Source: DATIYF01 sp035517775
GTDB lineage: Bacteria > Acidobacteriota > Terriglobia > Terriglobales > Acidobacteriaceae
Length of the DNA: 34,089 nucleotides
Direction of reading: 5' to 3'
Assembly: GCA_035517775.1 (NCBI GenBank)
Contig: DATIYF010000034.1
Coordinates: 1 to 34,089 of the forward strand
The notes under the pieces were generated by a model. The model was not told the origin of the DNA, ran no database searches, and worked only from the letters and a program-made list of their open reading frames with translations. Below, piece by piece: positions 1 to 6,416 of this stretch. Position numbers and translations under genes: made by a program. Numbering within the stretch: position 1 is the stretch's first letter; each line of letters opens with the position of its first letter.

Positions 1-798
1 GGCGACAAAGTTCGCGTGATCAAGATCGGAGACTTCTCCACCGAACTCTGCGGCGGCACGCACACCTCGCAGACCGGCGAGATCGGGCTGATCAAGATTC
101 TGAAAGAGGGCAGCGTATCCTCCGGCGTGCGGCGCGTGGAAGCGGTGACCGGCGAAGGTTCGGTGCAGCACTTCCGGAAAGATCACGAGCTGGAAGAGGT
201 CGTAACCAGCCTGGTCGGATCTGCCAGGCCCACCCTGTCCGCAAAAAACGCGGACAAGGGTGGGGCACCCGCGCGCAAGGATGAGGCACCCGACGCGGAT
301 AAGGGTGGGGCAGCCGAGGCGGAAGTTGAGGTTACGCCTGCCGAGGCTCTAAAACTTGAACTCGAAAGGAAAGACGCCGAGATCAAGCGGCTGGAGCGGG
401 AACTCGACCAGGCGAAGATGAAGTCGGCGTCTGCGAGCAGCGCGAACCTTGGCGAAAAAATCAAGGAAGTGCGCGGGGTGAAAGTGCTCGCCCATCGCGT
501 GGATAACCTTGAGCGTCCGCAGATGCGCACGCTGGTGGACCAGCTGCGCGATAAGCTTGGCTCAGGCGTGGTCGTCCTCGGCTCGGCGACCAACGGCAAC
601 GTCTCACTGATCGTCGGTGTGACCAAAGACCTGACCAGCCGCATTCAGGCGGGAAAGGTCATCGGGCCGGTGGCGCAGAAAGTCGGCGGCAAAGGCGGAG
701 GCCGTCCCGACCTGGCGGAAGCCGGAGGGAAAGACCCCGGTGCACTCGATGCGGCGCTGAGCGGGGCCTACGGCGTGGTGGAGGCGCTGCTGGATTAG
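1..798 (+). CDS. alaS: Alanyl-tRNA synthetase, C-terminal part (5' truncated by window)
   Basis: The open frame runs in from base 1 without a start codon, so this is the 3' part of the gene. It begins in the tRNA-SAD editing domain with the zinc-binding motif ELCGGTH, followed by the conserved GVRRVEAVTG segment. It ends with a coiled-coil linker (about residues 115-140) and a DHHA1 domain carrying the Gly-rich GGKGGGRPDLAEAGG motif, and stops at TAG 796-798. The enzyme charges tRNA-Ala in the cytoplasm and clears mischarged Ser/Gly. Oddly, the linker between the SAD domain and the coiled coil holds roughly 30 extra low-complexity residues, encoded by degenerate repeats of 'gggtggggca' at about 250-316 (see finding). 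The family call is secure; the catalytic domain lies outside the window. Confidence 0.97.
   Translation, partial: GDKVRVIKIGDFSTELCGGTHTSQTGEIGLIKILKEGSVSSGVRRVEAVTGEGSVQHFRKDHELEEVVTSLVGSARPTLSAKNADKGGAPARKDEAPDADKGGAAEAEVEVTPAEALKLELERKDAEIKRLERELDQAKMKSASASSANLGEKIKEVRGVKVLAHRVDNLERPQMRTLVDQLRDKLGSGVVVLGSATNGNVSLIVGVTKDLTSRIQAGKVIGPVAQKVGGKGGGRPDLAEAGGKDPGALDAALSGAYGVVEALLD
250..316 (+). repeat. Degenerate short repeats inside alaS
   Basis: Two near-identical 22-bp copies lie at 250-271 and 295-316, both containing 'aagggtggggca'. A weaker copy ('aaggatgaggcacccga') sits between them. They are translated in frame as ADKGGAP...ADKGGAA within the AlaS linker. They look like an intergenic-type dispersed repeat that was captured without breaking the frame. 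The repetition is directly visible; the dispersed-repeat origin is inferred. Confidence 0.7.
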
Positions 799-840
799 CC
801 TGCCGCCGTCTCCGCAGCGACGGTGCATCTGAAGAAGCAT

Positions 841-878
841 TAACCACAAAGGACACGAAGGCCACGAGGGAAGGCCAC
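841..878 (+). repeat. Dispersed 'accacaaaggacacgaagg' intergenic repeat
   Basis: The segment between alaS and the toxin-antitoxin pair contains 'accacaaaggacacgaagg' followed by 'ccacgaggg'. A related sequence with an inverted partner lies at 10720-10799. I know this type of sequence as a recurrent intergenic repeat in Acidobacteriota and some other soil bacteria. No coding or promoter role is visible. Confidence 0.55.
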
Positions 879-912
879 CGTGACCGGCTGCCCGTAAAAC
901 TTCCTCGTACGA

Positions 913-941
913 TTGACATAGCTATCTCAGATAGCTATCAT
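913..941 (+). promoter_or_regulatory. Sigma-70 promoter with palindromic operator for the toxin-antitoxin operon
   Basis: TTGACA (913-918) is separated by 17 bp from TATCAT (936-941), a near-consensus promoter. A perfect 10-bp inverted repeat, atagctatct-c-agatagctat (918-938), fills the spacer and overlaps both boxes, so a bound dimer would block RNA polymerase. The start codon is at 949, only 7 nt after the -10 box, and no Shine-Dalgarno sequence precedes it, so the transcript is probably leaderless. Phd-type antitoxins are known to bind such palindromes. Confidence 0.85.
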
Positions 942-948
942 AAAATCC

Positions 949-1191
949 ATGCAAGTCAGCGTGGCGGATGCCAAGAACAAGCTGCCGGAACTGATCAAAG
1001 CGGTCGAGGATGGGGAGGCCGTCACCATCTGCCGCCGGGGCGTGCCTGTGGCGGATATTGTGCGCACCCGGCAGCCGAACCGTAAGAAACGGACTCTGGG
1101 AACTCTCAAAGGCAAAATCCAGATAAACGATCCGGATTGGTGGAAACCCATGACGGATGATGAGGCCGAAGAGTTCCTGGCGGGGCGTTGA
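949..1191 (+). CDS. Phd/YefM-family antitoxin
   Basis: This 80-residue protein has the classic Phd/YefM N-terminal DNA-binding fold: VSVADAKNKLPELIKAVEDG followed by EAVTICRRGVPVADIV. The C-terminal 30 residues (KIQINDPDWWKPMTDDEAEEF) are acidic and would be the disordered toxin-binding tail. It should neutralise the PIN toxin encoded immediately downstream and autorepress the operon through the palindrome at 918-938. The stop codon at 1189-1191 lies one base before the likely toxin start, which implies translational coupling. The ATG at 949 has no Shine-Dalgarno sequence and fits a leaderless mRNA. Family assignment is strong; the autoregulation is inferred from family and operator position. 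Confidence 0.92.
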   Translation: MQVSVADAKNKLPELIKAVEDGEAVTICRRGVPVADIVRTRQPNRKKRTLGTLKGKIQINDPDWWKPMTDDEAEEFLAGR

Positions 1192-1192
1192 A

Positions 1193-1573
1193 GTGCGTCT
1201 GCTGCTGGATACAGCCGCTTTTATCTTTGCCATGGACTCGCCTGAGCGGCTCAGCCGGCGTGCAACCTCTACTCTGCGCAACTCGGCGAATGTTCTGGAA
1301 CTGAGCACGATTTCTCTGGCTGAGATCGCGATCAAAGCGGCGCTGGGCAAGCTGCAAATCTCATCCGGAACGGTGCGCGAGGCGGTACAGGAGCTTGATC
1401 TCCGCGTGTTGCCCTACAGCGCGGATCACGCGTTTCAGTTGTTCGACCTGCCACGGCATCATGGAGACCCCTTTGACCGGCAGATCATCGGCCAGGCCTT
1501 GGCGGAAGGAATCCCGGTTGTGACTCCGGATGAAATGTTCCGGCTCTACAAAGGGCTGAGGGTCATCTGGTAG
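1193..1573 (+). CDS. VapC-like PIN-domain toxin ribonuclease
   Basis: This is a PIN-domain protein of about 127 residues. The acidic metal site is visible as the N-terminal Asp in RLLLDTAAF, the Glu in SLAEIAIKAALGK, and the Asp residues in HGDPFDRQIIGQAL and VVTPDEMF. The family are Mg-dependent endoribonucleases that cut RNA, often tRNA, when freed from antitoxin. I chose GTG 1193, one base after the antitoxin stop, because PIN proteins normally begin right before the LLLDT strand. An ATG at 1157 or 1160 in the same frame would overlap the antitoxin by about 30 bp. The HGDPFDRxII motif places it with the VapC toxins usually paired with Phd-type antitoxins. The target RNA cannot be read from sequence. 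Confidence 0.92.
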   Translation: MRLLLDTAAFIFAMDSPERLSRRATSTLRNSANVLELSTISLAEIAIKAALGKLQISSGTVREAVQELDLRVLPYSADHAFQLFDLPRHHGDPFDRQIIGQALAEGIPVVTPDEMFRLYKGLRVIW

Positions 1574-1593
1574 CATTTTGCTGGAGCGGTTTT

Positions 1594-1956
1594 ATGCACG
1601 AGCGCCTGCGCTTTATCAAACGCGGCGAGCAGGCCGTCCTGCTGGTTGACTTCAGCCATTGCACGCAGCAGCAGGTATTGGGACTGGTCAACGAAGCCCA
1701 GCAGCAGATCGCCCGCCACCCCCGCAATTCGCTGCTCACCCTGGCTGATTTCACCGACGCGCAGATCAATAAACAAGTGGCCATGCGCATCAAGGAAGTG
1801 CTGGTGCTCGATCGTCCCTTCGTGAAGCGTTCCGCCTGGGTGGGCACTGCGAGCCTGCCCAAAGTCTTCTACGAGAATTTCAAGAGTTTTTCCCAGCGCG
1901 ACTTCCCGGTTTTTGAAACCCGCGAGCAAGCCCTGGAGTGGCTGACAAAGGATTAA
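1594..1956 (+). CDS. SpoIIAA/STAS-like small protein
   Basis: This 120-residue soluble protein starts at ATG 1594 with GGAG at 1583-1586. It begins 20 bp after the toxin gene, so it may be co-transcribed. The alternating hydrophobic strands and helices (VLLVDFSHCTQQQVLGLV, SLLTLADFTDA, and a C-terminal VFETREQALEWL) resemble SpoIIAA-like/SEC14-like STAS proteins of unknown function. No catalytic motif or membrane segment is visible. The conserved-looking C-terminal 'ETREQALEWL' is common in that family. A role with the toxin-antitoxin pair is not supported. The fold call is moderate; function is unknown. Confidence 0.65.
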   Translation: MHERLRFIKRGEQAVLLVDFSHCTQQQVLGLVNEAQQQIARHPRNSLLTLADFTDAQINKQVAMRIKEVLVLDRPFVKRSAWVGTASLPKVFYENFKSFSQRDFPVFETREQALEWLTKD

Positions 1957-2054
1957 AGGCGAACGGGCGGGATTCGACTTCAGTCTTCGTTCGCGCGGGC
2001 AAGCTTTTTCGTGCCTAGCGTGGTTCCCAGTTGGCAGCTCTCGGTTCCTGACTC

Positions 2055-2816
2055 TCAGGGATTTTTCTTGGCAGGATTGAGCGAAACCCCGTGCCAGGGG
2101 CAGTAATCCCAGTTAGCCTGCACCCGTTCTTTGCCCACGGGGCAATACTTGGGTGGAGAGACCGAGGTAAGCGGCAGGCGCCACTGATAGACGATTTCCG
2201 GCAGATCGGGCGGATCGCGCAGCACGACCGCGAACATTCCCTTGGCGGTGGCGTCGGCAATCGGCTCTCCATTTTTGGCGCGGGCAGGGAAAAACATCAT
2301 TTCGAAATTTTCTCCCGCCGGCCCCATGGCGTTGGTGAGCGCGGGCTTCATGACCGCGGCCAGAGTCTTGGCGTCCTCGGCCGGATTATCAATTGGCTTG
2401 TACTCGTTGCCGGCAGAGTCGCGTAAGGTCACTTTCTGACGCAGCTCCAGGGGCGTCACGTAGTGGAACGCGCCGAAGTCGGTGACCGAGGCCAGAAACA
2501 TTCCCACCACGGTGTAATCTTTCAGTGCCTTCAGATTTTCCGCCGTCTTTTCCCGGGAGACGCCTCGCGCCTCGGCCGACTGCAGCCAGAATTCAAACGG
2601 CACCCACCAGACCAGCCCCGCGTAGCCCTTTTCGCCGATGGAAACCTGGGTTTCGCGCAGCAGGTCGGGCACCGCCGTGTCGTGGATCGTGGCCTTCACC
2701 GGCGCGGTTACGCCCTGTGGCGTCTTCGCTTTGGGCGGAGCGGCCTGCGCCAGCGCGGAAGATGAAAGCAGGCAGATCAGGAAAACAGCAAACCCCTTCT
2801 GAAAGCTCCTTATCAC
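2055..2816 (-). CDS. Secreted hypothetical protein with C-terminal CPVG/CPWHG motif
   Basis: This 253-residue protein has a signal peptide at the N-terminus (charged MIRSFQKGF, hydrophobic stretch, ALA-Q site). The central part (residues about 60-190) has no motif I recognise. The C-terminus carries CPVGKERVQANWDYCPWHG, two cysteines and a histidine that look like half of a zinc-ribbon or metal-binding knuckle. The GTG start at 2816 is three bases after the stop of the upstream Rieske gene. Its GGAGGAG ribosome site lies in the last codons of that gene, so the two are translationally coupled. This suggests it works with the oxygenase, but that is inference. Function is unknown. Confidence 0.75.
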   Translation of the reverse strand: MIRSFQKGFAVFLICLLSSSALAQAAPPKAKTPQGVTAPVKATIHDTAVPDLLRETQVSIGEKGYAGLVWWVPFEFWLQSAEARGVSREKTAENLKALKDYTVVGMFLASVTDFGAFHYVTPLELRQKVTLRDSAGNEYKPIDNPAEDAKTLAAVMKPALTNAMGPAGENFEMMFFPARAKNGEPIADATAKGMFAVVLRDPPDLPEIVYQWRLPLTSVSPPKYCPVGKERVQANWDYCPWHGVSLNPAKKNP

Positions 2817-2819
2817 AAG

Positions 2820-3935
2820 TCAACTCCTCCACTTCAGAGTAACCGGCCCGCTCATGGGATGGCGCATCTCGCCTCCGTTGCGGCGGGCTTCGAGATGAGC
2901 CGCCTTCAAGGCGAAATACCACTTGGCCGGGCGATCGGCATCGTCAATCAACATCAGGTGCGGGTTGGATTTCAGTCCCTGCGACTGCAGTTCCATGGTG
3001 CGGCGGTCCTGTTCGACAAATTTGGCGAACACGAATTTCAGCAACTCGGGCCCAAACGGGACCCAGCGGAAGATATTCCAGCAGGCCACCACGTCAATAC
3101 GGCATTGATTGCGGTGGATCGGCGTCACCGTGGTCAGCGAAGAGAACCAGTACTTCCCAGCGCGAATAGTCTCCAGCCGCAGGTTCGGGAGCACGAAATC
3201 AATGGTTGTGGTGATGGAATCGGCCTCGGCGTACAGCCGCAAGAGCTTGTAGGGCGCGCTGTTCGAGCTGGGGGTATGGGCGCTCATGCGGAAGCCGTTG
3301 GGAATCGGTTCGAAGGTCTTCTGCTTTTCGTGGATGCTGTGGCGGGTGCGCCACCACCAGGCCTGGTGCACGAATGGTCCATGCGCCGGGTCCATCAGCC
3401 CGATAATGCCGTGGTCCACGCTGCAGGGAAGATCGGCGGTCAGGTAGGCGGTCTTGAATTTGCCGCTGAACTTCGGAGCTTCCGGCACAGCGAAGGGCGG
3501 CTCTGCAGCCTTGGTAAAGCCCGCGCCCGGTGGCCCCGGCTCGGGAATGAAGACCCAAATAAAGCTATCGTGCTCTTCGCAGGCGTGGCTGCCGGCGTAG
3601 ATGCGGTCAATTTTCATTTCTTGATCGGAGGTCAGCGACGGAATGAGCTGGCATTGTCCGGTGTGGGCATCAAACTTCCAGCCGTGGTAGCTGCATTCGA
3701 GCTGGTGCCCGTCGAACCAGCCGCAGGAGAGCGGCATGCCGCGGTGGGGGCAGGCATCGCGCAAGGCAAAAACTTTGCCTTGGCGGTCGCGGCCGACAAC
3801 CAGCGGCGTTTCCAGCAGCGTCGTCTGGTACAGCCGGTTGCGGCTCACCCGGTGGCCGGGCAGGGCGCGGTACCAGAAGCCGTGCAGCATCAGCGAATCC
3901 GGCGTTTGCTGCTGCGGGCTCTCCAGTTGGGTCAT
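2820..3935 (-). CDS. Rieske [2Fe-2S] aromatic-ring-hydroxylating oxygenase, alpha-subunit type
   Basis: This 371-residue protein has an N-terminal Rieske domain (about 20-130) with CPHRGMPLSCGWFDG and CSYHGW, the Cys-x-His...Cys-x2-His ligands of a [2Fe-2S] cluster. The C-terminal catalytic half shows VDHGIIGLMDPAHGPFVH, which matches the Asp/His...His mononuclear-iron site of ring-hydroxylating oxygenases. Such enzymes use NAD(P)H-derived electrons and O2 to hydroxylate or demethylate aromatic or other ring substrates. No reductase or ferredoxin gene is nearby, so electron donors must come from elsewhere. The downstream partner is the secreted CPVG/CPWHG protein. The start ATG 3935 has no clear ribosome site. 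The substrate cannot be predicted. Confidence 0.9.
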   Translation of the reverse strand: MTQLESPQQQTPDSLMLHGFWYRALPGHRVSRNRLYQTTLLETPLVVGRDRQGKVFALRDACPHRGMPLSCGWFDGHQLECSYHGWKFDAHTGQCQLIPSLTSDQEMKIDRIYAGSHACEEHDSFIWVFIPEPGPPGAGFTKAAEPPFAVPEAPKFSGKFKTAYLTADLPCSVDHGIIGLMDPAHGPFVHQAWWWRTRHSIHEKQKTFEPIPNGFRMSAHTPSSNSAPYKLLRLYAEADSITTTIDFVLPNLRLETIRAGKYWFSSLTTVTPIHRNQCRIDVVACWNIFRWVPFGPELLKFVFAKFVEQDRRTMELQSQGLKSNPHLMLIDDADRPAKWYFALKAAHLEARRNGGEMRHPMSGPVTLKWRS

Positions 3936-3985
3936 GGGTCATTGGCAGCCTACTACAGGAGTCGCAAGGATGGAAAAGGAGCGTC

Positions 3986-4019
3986 CGTAGAGCGTAGCAA
4001 GCTGCGTCTCTACGCAGCT
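3986..4019. repeat. Palindromic 'cgtagag...ctctacg' element
   Basis: cgtagag (3986-3992) pairs with ctctacg (4008-4014). A shorter perfect hairpin with 8-bp arms (agctgcgt/acgcagct, 4000-4019) overlaps it, giving two alternative folds. The element covers the TAG stop of the CreD-like gene (4010-4012) and lies in the 74-bp gap before the Rieske gene. It resembles the dispersed 'gtagagacgcagc' palindromes known from several bacterial genomes and may also act in mRNA 3' folding. There is no clean T-tract, so I do not call it a terminator. Confidence 0.5.
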
Positions 4020-5248
4020 GTCGCCGTGCGCGGCGCGAATTTCTCCGCCCACTTGATTCGCCCGGTCATCTGCATCACTACAAATAGCGTAACGATCGAG
4101 CCAATGGTGATCGCCAGCCCGGTGAAGCCCTTGAAGAAGAACGCGTACGAGAACAGCACCAGGTAAATAAGCTGGGCGATGCCGGCTTCAACCGCGGCAA
4201 AGCGCAACCCCACCACCAGCCGCAGATAGCTCACTACCAGGAAGATCGAAACCGCCGAGCAGATCGCGAATGCAAGATGGATCGAAATGTGGTCCACAAG
4301 GTAGGCCATGAGCAAGTGGAAGGCAAAGAACGACGTCGCCAGAAAGAAGTAATTCATGGGATGCAGGTCTATGCCCCGCAAGGTGGTGGTGATGAACATA
4401 AGGAAAAAGAAAAAGAAAAGCGATACGGGCGCGAAAAAGCTGATCTGCCCGGCCAGGGGCCCGGGTTGCAACTTCTCGGGCAGAGTAGTGCCGATCTGTA
4501 ATCCGGAGAGCAGGCTCTTGTACTTCCAGGTCAGGTCCCAGCCGTCAGCAGTTTCACGCTTTTCCGTTGGCGAGAGCGTATTGGGGGAAAAATCCACGCC
4601 CTTGAAATTGGTCTTCAGGTTCAGGGTGAAGTCGCGCACCTGGGCAACATCGCCGGCGAAGCTGTAGGTCCAGCTCTTCATGCCCTGCGATTTGTAGGAA
4701 AAGGCGACGGGCACGGACCGCCCGGCGGGCACCCAGGCGGTCACGCCGGCCCCGTTGCTGTCAGTCGTAACCGGAAGCGCCTGTGCGTTCACCTGCACGC
4801 TCAGGTCGTCATACACCGCCTGGGCCGCCGGAAACTTAAGCTGGAAGCGCACCAATTCATCCTTCGGGCTGGGGTTGCGAAAAACGTAGGCGCCGGCGAA
4901 GTTCACGGCGTAAGTGCTGTACCAGAGCAGCCCCTTCTGCCGGTAATCGAGGTTGAGGGCGACGTTGATTCGGCTGGAATCGAGCGGCAGGGGGACGGAT
5001 GAGTTCTCGGTAACGGTGCGGGTCACATCGCGGCCATCCTGGTTTTCGTGCACCGTATGGGTCTGCTTCACAAGGTAGGCCGCCGTGGGCGCCGCCTGGG
5101 ATTGCTCGTTCCCCCAACTGGAGGCCACTCTGTCGTCGAGGCGTTCCCCCAGGGAGTAGGTCCGGGAGAAGATGGTGGCGCCCAGAATGATCCAGGCGAT
5201 TGCGCTGCAGATGAAGATGAAGAGAATAGCCGCGAGGCGTTTGAGCAT
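4010..5248 (-). CDS. CreD-like inner-membrane protein
   Basis: This protein of about 412 residues has an N-terminal membrane segment (LKRLAAILFIFICSAIAWIIL). It is followed by a large extracytoplasmic beta-rich region (about 30-265), then five or six closely spaced membrane helices to the C-terminus. The helical part contains RGIDLHPMNYFFLATSFFAFHLLMAYL-type sequence, matching the CreD family (PLNY motif followed by several helices). CreD is known from envelope stress and beta-lactam responses; its biochemical role is unclear. I chose ATG 5248 because GGAG lies 6 nt upstream, rather than the in-frame TTG at 5260. Its promoter region carries an inverted repeat (5267-5287), so it is probably controlled by a repressor encoded elsewhere. 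Confidence 0.72.
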   Translation of the reverse strand: MLKRLAAILFIFICSAIAWIILGATIFSRTYSLGERLDDRVASSWGNEQSQAAPTAAYLVKQTHTVHENQDGRDVTRTVTENSSVPLPLDSSRINVALNLDYRQKGLLWYSTYAVNFAGAYVFRNPSPKDELVRFQLKFPAAQAVYDDLSVQVNAQALPVTTDSNGAGVTAWVPAGRSVPVAFSYKSQGMKSWTYSFAGDVAQVRDFTLNLKTNFKGVDFSPNTLSPTEKRETADGWDLTWKYKSLLSGLQIGTTLPEKLQPGPLAGQISFFAPVSLFFFFFLMFITTTLRGIDLHPMNYFFLATSFFAFHLLMAYLVDHISIHLAFAICSAVSIFLVVSYLRLVVGLRFAAVEAGIAQLIYLVLFSYAFFFKGFTGLAITIGSIVTLFVVMQMTGRIKWAEKFAPRTATAA

Positions 5249-5266
5249 TGGAGTCTCCAATAACGA

Positions 5267-5297
5267 GTACTTTGTAATATAAAGTACACCGTGTCAA
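5267..5297 (-). promoter_or_regulatory. Putative promoter/operator of the CreD-like gene
   Basis: On the minus strand a perfect TTGACA (5297-5292) lies 50 bp before the start codon. It is followed by a perfect inverted repeat, gtacttt-N7-aaagtac (5267-5287). The -10 box is not clear: the best AT-rich match (TATATT) lies within the inverted repeat at a non-standard distance. The dyad is of the size used by winged-helix repressors. The identity of the regulator is unknown. Confidence 0.55.
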
Positions 5298-5418
5298 TAT
5301 AATTTTCACGCTCTCCATCTGCACTGGGTTCGCACGGCGGCCTGGCGTCATTTGTAACCCACTAACTTTTCAGCCTGTTAGCGAGATTACCACCGTGGTT
5401 CAACTCCCCTTCGGCAGA

Positions 5419-5447
5419 TTGTCGCCGCCTGCAGCCGGCCCTATAAT
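5419..5447 (+). promoter_or_regulatory. Promoter of the lytic transglycosylase gene
   Basis: A consensus TATAAT (5442-5447) is preceded at 17 bp by TTGTCG (5419-5424). This predicts a transcript start near 5454 and a leader of roughly 45-85 nt, depending on which start codon is used, ahead of the transglycosylase gene. Confidence 0.7.
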
Positions 5448-5482
5448 CGAAGCACTCTGGCTGTTAGGTTCTCCGTCAGGCT

Positions 5483-5530
5483 CCGGGTAGGCACCCATGG
5501 AGGTGTTTTGCGCCTCCGTGTCGTACCCGG
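5483..5530 (+). promoter_or_regulatory. Long RNA hairpin over the transglycosylase start region
   Basis: Three stacked helices can form: ccgggta (5483-5489) with tacccgg (5524-5530), ggcac (5490-5494) with gtgtc (5518-5522), and ggaggtg (5499-5505) with cgcctcc (5511-5517), closing a 5-nt loop. The hairpin includes the first possible ATG (5497) and the only GGAGG of the leader, and it ends 2 nt before the next ATG (5533). It could control translation. It does not match a riboswitch consensus that I recognise. Confidence 0.55.
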
Positions 5531-6348
5531 CTATGCGAATGCGCCTGCAACCCGTCCTGATGGCAACCGTACTCGCGACCTTCCTTTCCTTTGCCACATC
5601 GCCTATGCCGGCGCAGGCTCAAGCCGGCCATGCATCGGAGATCATTACCGCCAGTACCGATGACTCCGGGCACACCGTTTATGTCAACGATTACGTGCCG
5701 CGAGCCCGCTCGAGCCGGCACGCATCAGCCCCGCGCAGTTCACGCCTGGTCTTCTGGAGCGTGACCGATCACCGCTGGAAGCCGGTTCCCACGGCGAACA
5801 TCCAGGCGGCGCGGTCGGCGGCGGAGGAAGTGAACCACGCTCAGGCGGCCTCCAGGCAAGGTTCTTTTTCTCAGGCTGAAATTGATGCAGCCATCGAGCG
5901 GGCGGCGGCCCGCCACAACGTGGACCCCAACCTGGTGCGGGCGGTCATCAAGGTGGAATCCAACTTCAATCCCAACGCGGTCTCACGCAAGGGCGCCATG
6001 GGCCTGATGCAGCTGATGCCGCAAACCGCGCGGCAGCTGAACGTTACCAATCCCTTTGACCCCGACCAGAACGTGGATGCCGGGGTTCGCCATCTCAAAA
6101 AGTTGATGGAGAGCTACGGCGGCAACCTGAAGTTGAGCCTTGCGGCCTACAACGCGGGGCAGGGGGCGGTGGCCAGGAGCGCGGGCATTCCGCACATCGC
6201 GGAAACCCGCGACTACGTAAGGCGCATTACGCGGATGTATTTCGGAGGGCCGGACCCCGAGCCGGGCCGGTTGAACCTCCCTTCCCGCGACCCGATTCAC
6301 GTGGAGCGGGACGCGCGAGGCGTGCTGTACATCAGCAATACCGATTGA
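5497..6348 (+). CDS. Lytic murein transglycosylase (SLT domain)
   Basis: This is a secreted peptidoglycan-cleaving enzyme. From ATG 5533 or 5539 the N-terminus is a typical signal peptide (MRLQPVLMATVLATFLSF, AQA site), so the true start is probably one of those rather than ATG 5497, which adds 12-14 residues. The C-terminal 150 residues are a classic SLT/goose-lysozyme-like domain. It has the catalytic Glu in AVIKVESNFNPNAVS, then GAMGLMQLMPQTA, and LSLAAYNAGQGAV with the terminal YVRRI segment. It cleaves the MurNAc-GlcNAc bond with 1,6-anhydro product formation. A strong promoter and a long hairpin lie directly upstream. The amidase gene follows, making a cell-wall hydrolase pair. Confidence 0.93.
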   Translation: MEVFCASVSYPAMRMRLQPVLMATVLATFLSFATSPMPAQAQAGHASEIITASTDDSGHTVYVNDYVPRARSSRHASAPRSSRLVFWSVTDHRWKPVPTANIQAARSAAEEVNHAQAASRQGSFSQAEIDAAIERAAARHNVDPNLVRAVIKVESNFNPNAVSRKGAMGLMQLMPQTARQLNVTNPFDPDQNVDAGVRHLKKLMESYGGNLKLSLAAYNAGQGAVARSAGIPHIAETRDYVRRITRMYFGGPDPEPGRLNLPSRDPIHVERDARGVLYISNTD

Positions 6349-6416
6349 GGGCAACTCTCTTTCGCAACCCAGGGACGCATAGTACCGAGTACGACCAGCG
6401 AGTACGGGCCAGAGCA

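Noticed and set aside
2859..4166. A 435-codon plus-strand open frame opposite the Rieske gene
   Set aside because: It lies antisense to the Rieske oxygenase with intact cluster ligands. Its translation is His/Gln/Gly-rich without recognisable domains, typical of GC-rich shadow frames.
5454..5535. SRP RNA or ydaO-type (c-di-AMP) riboswitch in the transglycosylase leader
   Set aside because: 'gtcaggctccggg' faintly recalls the SRP signature, but the GGAA tetraloop region is missing and the strong alternative hairpin conflicts with that fold. The ydaO core sequences are absent.
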